From ANME-2 cluster archaeon (GTDB lineage Archaea > Halobacteriota > Methanosarcinia > Methanosarcinales > Methanocomedenaceae), in assembly GCA_019429385.1 (NCBI GenBank), contig JAHYIS010000002.1:82161-146160 (forward strand): a DNA stretch of 64,000 nt. The letters run 5' to 3'. The stretch's first letter is position 1, and every line of letters begins with the position of its first letter. Below, piece by piece: positions 36,326-44,136 of the stretch. The notes under the pieces are model-generated. The model worked only from the letters and a program-made list of their open reading frames with translations. It was not told where the DNA came from and ran no database searches. The translations under genes and the position numbers were made by a program.

Positions 36326-36505
36326 TTATTTCTTCCTGTAAACATTTAATCCGATTTTGATATCTTCCTTATCGGAAATTGACTGATTGCCCTCACTCGA
36401 AGCAATTATAATAGTTTTGCCAGAGGATGATGGCCCGAATTCTTTTGTCAAGTCCACTTTTATTGTTAAAATATTCCCGTCCTGTGTCATTTCAACGTTC
36501 TTCAT
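36326..36505 (-). CDS. 59-residue conserved small protein
   Basis: The frame ATG (36505) to TAA (36326) gives 59 residues: MKNVEMTQDGNILTIKVDL, then TKEFGPSSSGKTIIIASSEG and an ending IKIGLNVYRKK. I recall near-identical small proteins in varied bacteria and archaea, with no known function; the serine-rich GPSSSGKT is constant. It looks like a two-layer beta protein. A TATA-like CGAAATATAAAAGG lies close upstream, and AAGGATGG may be the ribosome site. It sits next to the methyltransferase remnant, in a region with signs of gene turnover. Confidence 0.7.
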   Translation of the reverse strand: MKNVEMTQDGNILTIKVDLTKEFGPSSSGKTIIIASSEGNQSISDKEDIKIGLNVYRKK

Positions 36506-36983
36506 AATGTAATAACCATCCTTTTATATTTCGTGTGTTTTTGCATGAACTTTGTTAAAATTGTATTTAACCCTTCTCAATCTATAAAGCTGCAAATCTT
36601 TTTGGGAGTAAGGTTTACTTTATAGTTTCATTCGGCGTGTTTTATTCATACATCCTTGTACTTTGCGTCCTTCGCGCTCTTTGCGGTGCCCAGTTTTATC
36701 TTTTCATAGCAAAAACCGTGTCGGGTTGGTTTGTAATGCCAGCATCAAATGTTCTTATGCCCTCTATGTATCTTTTCCATTTCAGGGTAATTCATCTTAT
36801 TTTAATGCAGGGGAATACATTATGTGCATTAAGGAAAAGTTATACTGAAGAATAACTTGATTCTCTGATATATCCAATAAAAATCCAATTGTCACCACCA
36901 GAAAATATTTATGTCAGTAATACTTTAGTAGTCTAAATACAACCCACAGTAATATTTGCCCCTTATTCAGGAGATATGATCAG
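36506..36983. other. Intergenic region without a supported gene
   Basis: 478 bases. The reading frame 36637-36855 has no ribosome site and no family resemblance. At 36661-36688 there is an internally repetitive TTGCG(T/C)CCTT-like segment (CTTTGCGTCCTTCGCGCTC and TTTGCGGTG), a kind of short repeat seen scattered in many genomes. A TATA-like AAAATATTTATG lies at about 36901-36912, upstream of the ThiF-like gene. Confidence 0.4.
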
Positions 36984-37793
36984 ATGATAGGCGGATTTAA
37001 TGAAGAACAAATAAGGCGGTACTCCCGCCATATCATACTTGCCGAAGTTGGCGGTAAAGGACAGAGAAAACTGCTGGACTCAAAAGTGCTGTGTATCGGC
37101 GCAGGAGGGCTTGGTGCCCCCATTATCCAGTACCTGGCTGCAGCCGGAGTAGGCACGCTCGGTCTTGTGGATGATGACGTGGTAGACCTGAGCAATCTGC
37201 AGCGCCAGGTCATACACGGCGGGAACGTAAATAAGTCCAAAGTACTCTCGGCTGCCGAGTTCGTGGAACGGCTGAACCCTGACGTGAAGGTCATACCCTA
37301 CGAGACCAGAATAAATGCCAGTAATGTCATGGATATTATCAAGGACTACGATATTGTAGTCGACGGTTCAGACAATTTTGCCACACGGTATATGGTGAAC
37401 GATGCCTGCGTGCTGACCAACACGCCACTGTCCCACGGCAGTATCTTCAGGTTCGAGGGGCAGGTCACGACCATTGTACCGGGAAAAGGACCCTGCTACC
37501 GCTGCCTGTTCGAACATGCGCCTCCTCCGGGCATGGTGCCGTCCTGCCAGGAAGCAGGTGTGCTGGGTGTGCTGCCCGGTATCATTGGTGTCATCCAGGC
37601 TACGGAAGTTGTGAAATACCTGCTCGGTATCGGCGAGCTGCTCGTGGGCAGGATGATATATTACGATGCACTCAACATGACCTTTGATGAGATCAAGATT
37701 CGAAAGAACCCCCAGTGCCCGGTCTGCGGTGACGAGCCGAAAATAGACAGTATACAGGAAGAACTGTACGGGGAATCGTGCAGGATATGGTGA
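36984..37793 (+). CDS. MoeB/ThiF-type E1-like adenylyltransferase
   Basis: 269 residues. It opens EEQIRRYSRHIILAEVGGKGQRKL; the nucleotide loop is GAGGLGAPIIQYLAAAG. The conserved DGSDNFATRYMVND block follows, then a zinc site formed by CYRCLF and CPVCGDE, and a PSCQEAGVLGVLPGIIG block. The family adenylates the C-terminal glycine of ubiquitin-like sulfur carriers (MoaD, ThiS, SAMPs). The carrier is not here. It is 17 bases upstream of a TusA-like sulfur carrier, suggesting a shared role in sulfur transfer to molybdopterin, thiamine or tRNA. Confidence 0.93.
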   Translation: MIGGFNEEQIRRYSRHIILAEVGGKGQRKLLDSKVLCIGAGGLGAPIIQYLAAAGVGTLGLVDDDVVDLSNLQRQVIHGGNVNKSKVLSAAEFVERLNPDVKVIPYETRINASNVMDIIKDYDIVVDGSDNFATRYMVNDACVLTNTPLSHGSIFRFEGQVTTIVPGKGPCYRCLFEHAPPPGMVPSCQEAGVLGVLPGIIGVIQATEVVKYLLGIGELLVGRMIYYDALNMTFDEIKIRKNPQCPVCGDEPKIDSIQEELYGESCRIW

Positions 37794-37810
37794 AAACGGA
37801 GTGATAGAAT

Positions 37811-38038
37811 ATGGCAACAGCGAAACTTGACCTGAAGGGCGAAGAGTGCCCCTTCACCTTTGTAAAGACAAAACTGAAACTTGAAGAACTGGAATCGGGC
37901 GACACACTTGTTGCAACCTATGACCATGAGCCTGCTATCGGGAACGTGCCCCGTAGTTTAAAGGCCGAGGGTCATAAGATCATCAGTATCGAGGAGATTG
38001 GAACCGGAGTTTGGGATATTACGATAGAGAAGGCGTGA
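37811..38038 (+). CDS. TusA/SirA-like sulfur carrier protein
   Basis: 75 residues of the TusA fold. The catalytic cysteine is C13 in KGEECPFTFVKTKLKLEEL; the usual CPxP is CPFT here. The end (GHKIISIEEIGTGVWDITIEK) is the normal final strand. TusA proteins carry sulfur as a cysteine persulfide between desulfurases and acceptors. It directly follows the MoeB/ThiF-like gene in one transcript. Confidence 0.88.
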   Translation: MATAKLDLKGEECPFTFVKTKLKLEELESGDTLVATYDHEPAIGNVPRSLKAEGHKIISIEEIGTGVWDITIEKA

Positions 38039-38066
38039 AAGGCTATATGGTTTTTTTCATGCCTTT
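38036..38066. terminator. Hairpin between convergent genes
   Basis: GAAAGGC pairs with GCCTTTC, with an inner ATG/CAT extension and a T7 stretch in the loop, directly at the end of the tusA-like gene. The T-run inside the loop may itself be the stop signal. Confidence 0.45.
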
Positions 38067-38488
38067 CAACCCTTTATTTTTTCCAGTAAAGTCCGGACCT
38101 TGTTTAATATCACTTTTTTGTATATTTCAGGTTGTGTTATGTTGAACAGGGAAATACCGTCAACATACCAGGCTACTTCATTGACCAGCTTTTTATCTTG
38201 AAGTTCATCTATCAGGAACTTCAGTTTACTGACATCATCCATAGCCTGTCTCCAATCTCCGCCGCTGTTGATATCATAGTCTTCTCCTTTGGAGAAAAGG
38301 TCCCATTTTTTCAGGGCGAAGGCGTACGTTTGAAGCCACTGCACATCGTCCCTGGATACATTTCCAAATCCAGGTGTCCCTTTGTATGCCGTTTTCTGCA
38401 GCTTCCTTGCAAGCGATGCAATTTCAGCAAAGGTCAGTGTGTTATTGTCAACCTTTTCAAGGAGTTCATTGATTTCAATTACACTCAT
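38066..38488 (-). CDS. Uncharacterised helical protein
   Basis: 140 residues, mostly helical, cytoplasmic, with no motif I know. It has the appearance of a small bundle: EINELLEKVDNNTLTFAEIA, a middle block (FGNVSRDDVQWLQTYAFALKKW) and a C-terminal KVILNKVRTLLEKIKG. The start is ATG at 38488 with a TGAG element upstream. It is convergent with the tusA-like gene and shares direction with the PAS protein 97 bases upstream. Confidence 0.55.
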   Translation of the reverse strand: MSVIEINELLEKVDNNTLTFAEIASLARKLQKTAYKGTPGFGNVSRDDVQWLQTYAFALKKWDLFSKGEDYDINSGGDWRQAMDDVSKLKFLIDELQDKKLVNEVAWYVDGISLFNITQPEIYKKVILNKVRTLLEKIKG

Positions 38489-38585
38489 TCATAATGAGAT
38501 TGTACTGTTATCGCACAAATATCTTTTGAAAGGCCTCCCTGAACTGAACAACAGGTATTCGGTAAGGATAATGACGCTTTGTTAC

Positions 38586-39086
38586 TTACATTCCGAATAC
38601 ACGTTTCTTCTCGGCCTGATCATTGTTACCATCTCCTATGGCAGACAAAATCGATTCAAGTTTGTTTTTTTCGTCATCTATCTGCCTCATGCCCACTTTC
38701 AGTGATTCTTCAGCTTGTTTGCGCTCAGTAATGTTCTCGATCTGTAAGATAAAATAGAGCGGTGTATTATTTGTATCCCTGACCAGAGAAACAGAGAGAT
38801 TGATCCAGATGATCTCATCATCTTTCCGGAGGTAGCGTTTTTCCATGTTGTACGTACGGATGGTACCCTGGAGCATCTGTCGCACATATTCAAGATCAGC
38901 TTTAAGGTCATCTTTATGCGTAATGGTCTTGATATCTAATGCAAGCAGTTCCTGTTCAGTATACCCGATCATCTCACATAATGACGAGTTGGCCCTGAGC
39001 CATTTTCCATCAGTACCCACTAAAGCCATTCCGATGGCACATTGCTCAAACGCCAGTTGAAACGAGATTTCACACTCCCCCACCAT
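38586..39086 (-). CDS. PAS-domain protein, probably a truncated sensor
   Basis: 166 residues: one complete PAS/PAC domain (about 8-130: FEQCAIGMALVGTDGKWLRAN to LYFILQIENITERKQAEESL) followed by a coiled linker and LESILSAIGDG, the usual opening of a second PAS. The protein then ends abruptly in an unrelated tail (NNDQAEKKRVFGM). No kinase domain follows. It is probably a remnant of a longer histidine kinase, though a stand-alone PAS protein is possible. Confidence 0.7.
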   Translation of the reverse strand: MVGECEISFQLAFEQCAIGMALVGTDGKWLRANSSLCEMIGYTEQELLALDIKTITHKDDLKADLEYVRQMLQGTIRTYNMEKRYLRKDDEIIWINLSVSLVRDTNNTPLYFILQIENITERKQAEESLKVGMRQIDDEKNKLESILSAIGDGNNDQAEKKRVFGM

Positions 39087-39187
39087 TTTTTTAGACTTTG
39101 CCTATGTTATTTAGGCTGACTCCATGTAATTAATACATTTATTACTCAACAATATATATTGTGGTTTGAAAAACATGCAATGTTACA

Positions 39188-40228
39188 TCACTCTCCCATA
39201 TCCGGCATTACCTTGACGAGCCCGTGCAGCACCACTGCTATCCCGACATACCACACATAATCCATGATACCCACACCCGACCCGGCGGCCAGCAACGCCA
39301 CCAGGTTCAATGGCGGCACAGGTAGCAATCCTGAAAGTAGTACCAGTACCACGAACACGACCGAGAACACCAGATGTACAGCCGAACGCTGCTTGAAATA
39401 GAGGGACAACAGCGACCCTGCCTGCACCAGTATCAGGGTTACCAGTGCCAGGAACAGTAGTATCTCTACAGGATGATATACAGGTATCCGGTTCAATTCC
39501 AGCAACATTATCCACACGGCCGCCTGCATCGGTGCTATCAACACCATAACCAGCATTTTGCCGTATATCACGTCAGAGAACTTCAGAGGACTGGCCTTGA
39601 GCATGTCCAGCGTGCCCAGTTCATATTCTTCAGTTATCATATCTATTATCATACCACCAGAGAGGAATGCGGGCAACAGGATGAGCAGGGGCACCAGTAC
39701 CGTATATTTGAACTCAAAGAATTTGGATACATCCTTAATATCACCAGGCAGATCTACCTCCAGCACACTCACACCCCTGTCCCTGCGCAGCTTCTCCTGA
39801 AACAGCTCCAGTGCTTTTTTTATCTGCACACTCACCAGGGTACTCTTGAAATTGCCGGATGGCAGGAACACGTCAAGTCGAACAGGTCTTACAGGGTCAT
39901 CAGGTGCATCAAGGATATTTATCACCCCGTCCACGCTGCCCTCCTGTAGTGCTTTCTGGGCATCCCATAAAGTGCCATATCGTTTTACTCTTATGTGGTC
40001 CCTCATCAGGTCAACAAGGTCATCTGAAGTTTCACTACCTCCACCCACTACACCTACCTTCAGGAATTCTGACACGTGGGGACTGATGGCCTCAGGTGAG
40101 AACATGACAGCAAAACCCACAGACATGAATGCAGAAAATGAGGCCACGAACAACTGTATCAACACTGCGATCACCAGTGTCTTCTCAGTAAGCAGCATAC
40201 GTCCTTCCCGCTTTGCTACCACACCCAT
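39188..40228 (-). CDS. ABC-2 type transporter permease
   Basis: About 346 residues. A first membrane helix (after AKREGRMLLTEKTLVIAVLIQLF) is followed by an extracytoplasmic domain of about 140 residues, then five to six helices; the block SGGMIIDMITEEYELGTLDMLKASPL is typical of ABC-2 exporters of the NatB/CcmB kind. The gene follows the permease-protease fusion with almost no space; the two should form a heteromeric export channel. No ATPase is adjacent; the lone ATPase at 55.6 kb is one candidate partner. The substrate is unknown. Confidence 0.82.
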   Translation of the reverse strand: MGVVAKREGRMLLTEKTLVIAVLIQLFVASFSAFMSVGFAVMFSPEAISPHVSEFLKVGVVGGGSETSDDLVDLMRDHIRVKRYGTLWDAQKALQEGSVDGVINILDAPDDPVRPVRLDVFLPSGNFKSTLVSVQIKKALELFQEKLRRDRGVSVLEVDLPGDIKDVSKFFEFKYTVLVPLLILLPAFLSGGMIIDMITEEYELGTLDMLKASPLKFSDVIYGKMLVMVLIAPMQAAVWIMLLELNRIPVYHPVEILLFLALVTLILVQAGSLLSLYFKQRSAVHLVFSVVFVVLVLLSGLLPVPPLNLVALLAAGSGVGIMDYVWYVGIAVVLHGLVKVMPDMGE

Positions 40229-40232
40229 GCCT

Positions 40233-41969
40233 CTACCCAAGCAGACCACCCTGCCACAGAATAATGAGGTTCATGGTAAAATGAACCAGTGAGGCCGCTG
40301 CCACTGCCCATTGAGGGGATATGCCATATGCGATGCCCTTTGATGAGACCACAGCACCAATAACATGGATGAACAGGGGGACAACCAGCAGGTAACCCGT
40401 ACCCACGAACAGCAATTCACCCAGGCCTCCTTCCACAACCGATGACATGGCCAGGAGCAGCAATCCCTTCTCACCCAGGAAATATCCCATCCCTGACAGC
40501 ATACCCAGTAATACAGGATACCTGCACCCTTTTTTAAGCAGCACCAGCGGTGCCAGGACCTTTGCCCATTCCTCCACCATCACCGAAACTGCCATGCTTA
40601 TCCCGATAACAAGCATGGGTGACACAGTCATCATATTGAAAAAGATCACCAGCAGGAACAGCTGGCCCAGGAACACGAAAGGCACCACCAGCATGCCAAT
40701 GACCAGGACCCCCACATGCCAGCGGCCAAGGTAATATAACAACCGCCCCACCGAATCCAGGACCTTCTCAAAAGCATCCACTTTTACCAGCAGTCCCTCC
40801 TCATTCATGAGCAAAGTGCAAAACAGGTACGTCAGCAACGAAGCAAACAGCAGGGGCAAGGAAGCAAAGGCCAGGTTCTCCAGAGTCACCGTATCTCCTT
40901 CCAGCAGGTTGACCACGACGGTCAGGGGTGAAATGGTGCTGTATTCATGGATATTGACAAAAGCCGCAGGTATGAACAAAAAACTTCCCAGCACCACTGA
41001 AAAGAACACCAGCATCATAGTAAGTTCCCTGAAATTACGGGCAAGGATACTTGATAAAAAGGCAGTGGAAAGGAATATCAGTATCACCGGTATCATAACC
41101 AGCACTACAAGGGCATCTCCACCCAGTACAAGTGCGGAAACCATGCTGAATACCAGCAGGACGGTAAAATACGGCAGTGTTTTCCCTGCCACTATCTCAT
41201 ATCCCCTGATGGGAGATACCAGAAGCATGACGCCTTTGCGGCTGATACGCTCATCCATGATGCTGGAGGAATATAACTGGGAGACGAAGAACATGGGTGC
41301 CACGAACAGGAAAGACACCAGTACCGATGTCAGGGGGAATGGCGGAGTTATGTCACCTGGCGGGGTACCTGATATGTTTTCAGGCGGCACGGCAGTGGGC
41401 AGGGGTGTGGGGGTCTGGAACGGGGATTCATTATCCATTGTAGGTGACAGAGTAGGAGTGGAAGCGGGTGTGGTGGATGTGGATGTAGTGGATGCGGTGG
41501 ATGTGGATGTTACCCCTGCGTTTTCACTGGTTATGGTGAGTGACGTATCAAGATACGTGACATCCACCCACACCGGGAATGCCGAATAGTATCCAGGGTC
41601 GTTCTCAGGGTACTGGGCTTCGAGCATATCATTACGATACTGTTTCACGGTCTCGTCAAGTGCTGAGAGCGCTGCCATTGACCGCTGGGTGCGATTACCC
41701 TGAATTCTGGAACTCGAAATCGTAAGGTCGGCCTGTTCACTGTTCACCAGCCGAAACCTGGCATCTGAGGAAAGTACGATATCCAGCGGCGGTCCATCTG
41801 CATTGATAATATAGAGGTTTTTTGTCATGGAAAACGTGGAAACGTCTATAGTGGGTGCAGCCATCATCATGATCAGTGTTGACAGTACCATGAAGAAGAA
41901 AACCCGCCGGTCCATGACCGACCTGGACTTGACAAGTTCCAGACGTGCCATTGAGAGTATCTTTTTCAT
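40233..41969 (-). CDS. ABC-2 permease fused to a PrsW-like intramembrane protease domain
   Basis: About 578 residues from ATG 41969 (MKKILSMARLELVKS); a longer start at 42032 is unlikely. The N-terminal half is an ABC-2 permease: helix 1, extracytoplasmic domain, a Ser/Thr/Pro-rich linker (about 153-211), then five helices including SSSIMDERISRKGVMLLVSPI. The C-terminal 180 residues have the PrsW set: EEWAK (E466, E467, K470), GYFLGEK (E500), FIHVIGA (H535) and VHFTMN (H563). Such membrane glutamyl-type proteases cleave anti-sigma factors in bacteria. The fusion suggests processing or sensing coupled to export. It is followed at once by a second ABC-2 permease. Confidence 0.78.
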   Translation of the reverse strand: MKKILSMARLELVKSRSVMDRRVFFFMVLSTLIMMMAAPTIDVSTFSMTKNLYIINADGPPLDIVLSSDARFRLVNSEQADLTISSSRIQGNRTQRSMAALSALDETVKQYRNDMLEAQYPENDPGYYSAFPVWVDVTYLDTSLTITSENAGVTSTSTASTTSTSTTPASTPTLSPTMDNESPFQTPTPLPTAVPPENISGTPPGDITPPFPLTSVLVSFLFVAPMFFVSQLYSSSIMDERISRKGVMLLVSPIRGYEIVAGKTLPYFTVLLVFSMVSALVLGGDALVVLVMIPVILIFLSTAFLSSILARNFRELTMMLVFFSVVLGSFLFIPAAFVNIHEYSTISPLTVVVNLLEGDTVTLENLAFASLPLLFASLLTYLFCTLLMNEEGLLVKVDAFEKVLDSVGRLLYYLGRWHVGVLVIGMLVVPFVFLGQLFLLVIFFNMMTVSPMLVIGISMAVSVMVEEWAKVLAPLVLLKKGCRYPVLLGMLSGMGYFLGEKGLLLLAMSSVVEGGLGELLFVGTGYLLVVPLFIHVIGAVVSSKGIAYGISPQWAVAAASLVHFTMNLIILWQGGLLG

Positions 41970-42107
41970 ACAATTACTAATGATATGACACATCATAATC
42001 TTTTTTACGTATTTCCGGTACACATTCTTCAAAGGGGGATGACTTTTGATACCGGTTGATGAAATACTAATGGACTGAGAACCTTACAACATAAAAATAG
42101 ACTGCCC

Positions 42108-44072
42108 TCAGCGGTGTTCCAGTACATCTTCTCCATACGACCGTAGCAGTTCTGCCACGCTCCATGCCTGGGATATGCATCCTCCGGGCTCATGGGGATG
42201 GTCACCGTCAAATATCTCGGAGATGGTCCCGATACCGGCATCATGTAAATGGGCAGCAAAAGGTTCGAACAATGTTTTAGCACGGGACCGGGCTCCGGCC
42301 GAACGTCCGTTCACTTTGCAATATGCAGTCACGAAAGGCCCCATCAGCCATGGCCAGACCGTACCCTGGTGGTATGCACTGTCCCTTGAATACCTGTCAC
42401 CCATGTAGTGTCCCTTGTATGCGGGGTCACTTTTTGAAAGCGTGCGCAATCCCAGTGGAGTGAGCAGTTCTTTCTCCACCACAGCGACTATCTTCTGTTC
42501 CCGGTCGGGAGGCAATACTGAAAATGGCAGCGACACAGCAATTATCTGGTTGGGCCGCATAGAGGCATCCCCCCTCCCTTCCCCATCTATAACATCATAC
42601 AGACATCCGGCAGTTTCGTTCCAGAATTGTGCATAGTTTATTCTGGTGCGCCTGGACATCCTCGAATATTCCCGCGGGTCGTCCCCCAACCCGGGTGCCA
42701 GTTCCTCCATTATCTTCAGCGCATTGTACCACAGCGCATTTATCTCACACGCTTTCCCTGCCCTTGGTGTGAACATCCTGCCCCCTGCCATTGCATCCAT
42801 CCAGGTAAGCTGTCCCTCTGACAGTATCAGACCGTCATCATCCATGTGGATACCGAACCGGGTGCCGAACCGGTAGCCATCAATAATATCACACATCGTG
42901 CTCCACAGTCCGGCTACGAATTCTATGTCACCTGTATATCTCAGGTACTGGTAAACCGCATTGAAGAACCACAGGGATGCATCCACGGTATTATAATCGA
43001 CACCGTCACCGGCATCAGGGAACCTGTTCGGCACAAGTCCGTCCCTGACGTGATGCGCAAAGGTCATGAGTATCTGCCTTGCCTCATCGAACCGCCGTGT
43101 AACAAGGGTCAGCCCCGGCAGCGATATCAGCGCATCCCTCCCCCAATCCGAGAACCAGTGATACCCTGCAATAACAGTTGAAGCATCAGTTGAGCTTCGG
43201 TGTACTATGAACTGGTCCGAAGCACCTACCAGGTTAGATGCGAATTCATCTGTCAGACCGGACCGGTCTCTCATTCCCCTCAATCGTTCTATCTCGCGAT
43301 CGCGCAATTCCCATGTTTCAGATACATTCTGAAATCGGGTGGATGCCATGATACTGAATACGCTGTCTCCCGTTCCAACTGGCACCAGGAAAAAGCCGGG
43401 ATTGTAATTGTCCTCCACGTAAGGTTGTCCCCTGTATCGCTCCATGTCGTATTCGAAATTGAAGTGCCACCTGCCATCCTCAAAGAACCGTCCTGCATCG
43501 CATTGAAGGAACAGAGGCGGCAATTCCCCGGGATAGGCACCTGATGCCCTGACCACGACCCCCGAATCAAGGAGCTCCCCGGTAAAGTCGAAATCATAGT
43601 TTTTCGTGGTGGAATGGATAGTGCGTGCATTCACCAGGGGGACTATCCGCATGTTCACAGGTTCACCGGGATTTGAAATGTGGTAATTGGCAACCGTAGT
43701 ATTGTACCCGTGGGGCATGAACACCTCTTTTGTGATCACCAGTCCTGCAACTGCAAAGGTGGTTCTGGGGAACGGTTGTATCCGGAATTCCCTTATATAC
43801 CCAAACCCTTCTGGATGAACTGCTCCCTGATAGCGATGGGACGCAAGTTGATGAGTGGTATTACCCATCTCGATCTCTTCATCAAGGGATGAGAGCAGCA
43901 ACATTCGCCCGACAGGAGGTGTCAGCGCTGCTACCAGCAGCCCGTGATAGGTCCTGGTGTTGGCGCCGATAATGGTGGATGAAGCGTATCCGCCCAGCCC
44001 GTTGGTTATTATCCACTCCCGACGTGTCCCTGTCTTGAAGTCAGAGCAGGCATCAGGCCCGAATCGATACAT
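42108..44072 (-). CDS. Glycogen debranching enzyme (amylo-alpha-1,6-glucosidase, GH133)
   Basis: 654 residues. The N-terminal beta domain opens REWIITNGLGGYASSTIIGANTR with YHGLLVAAL, typical of archaeal debranching enzymes. The C-terminal (alpha/alpha)6 barrel shows GYHWFSDWGRDALISLPGL (catalytic Asp region), LWFFNAVYQYL, and RDSAYHQGTVWPWLMGP. It removes alpha-1,6-linked branches from glycogen. It is the last of the degradative polyglucose genes on this strand, 64 bases after the GH15 gene. Length and motifs are complete. Confidence 0.94.
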   Translation of the reverse strand: MYRFGPDACSDFKTGTRREWIITNGLGGYASSTIIGANTRTYHGLLVAALTPPVGRMLLLSSLDEEIEMGNTTHQLASHRYQGAVHPEGFGYIREFRIQPFPRTTFAVAGLVITKEVFMPHGYNTTVANYHISNPGEPVNMRIVPLVNARTIHSTTKNYDFDFTGELLDSGVVVRASGAYPGELPPLFLQCDAGRFFEDGRWHFNFEYDMERYRGQPYVEDNYNPGFFLVPVGTGDSVFSIMASTRFQNVSETWELRDREIERLRGMRDRSGLTDEFASNLVGASDQFIVHRSSTDASTVIAGYHWFSDWGRDALISLPGLTLVTRRFDEARQILMTFAHHVRDGLVPNRFPDAGDGVDYNTVDASLWFFNAVYQYLRYTGDIEFVAGLWSTMCDIIDGYRFGTRFGIHMDDDGLILSEGQLTWMDAMAGGRMFTPRAGKACEINALWYNALKIMEELAPGLGDDPREYSRMSRRTRINYAQFWNETAGCLYDVIDGEGRGDASMRPNQIIAVSLPFSVLPPDREQKIVAVVEKELLTPLGLRTLSKSDPAYKGHYMGDRYSRDSAYHQGTVWPWLMGPFVTAYCKVNGRSAGARSRAKTLFEPFAAHLHDAGIGTISEIFDGDHPHEPGGCISQAWSVAELLRSYGEDVLEHR

Positions 44073-44136
44073 GAATGAACATTCCTCCTTACGTTATCCT
44101 GCATATTCCTGTTATTTGCGGTACTGCACATTCCTT

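Noticed and set aside
36637..36855. 72-codon plus-strand frame in the decayed region
   Set aside because: No ribosome site or TATA box at proper distance, unusual Cys/Leu-rich composition arising from the repetitive TTTGCG segment, and no family resemblance.
40807..41589. 260-codon plus-strand frame opposite the permease-protease fusion
   Set aside because: Serine/threonine- and valine/aspartate-rich antisense translation of the linker-containing gene; no start signal.
39188..41969. Two permeases as part of the glucan locus
   Set aside because: They follow the debranching gene on the same strand but have no sugar-transporter features; ABC-2 type points to export, so membership in the pathway is not supported.
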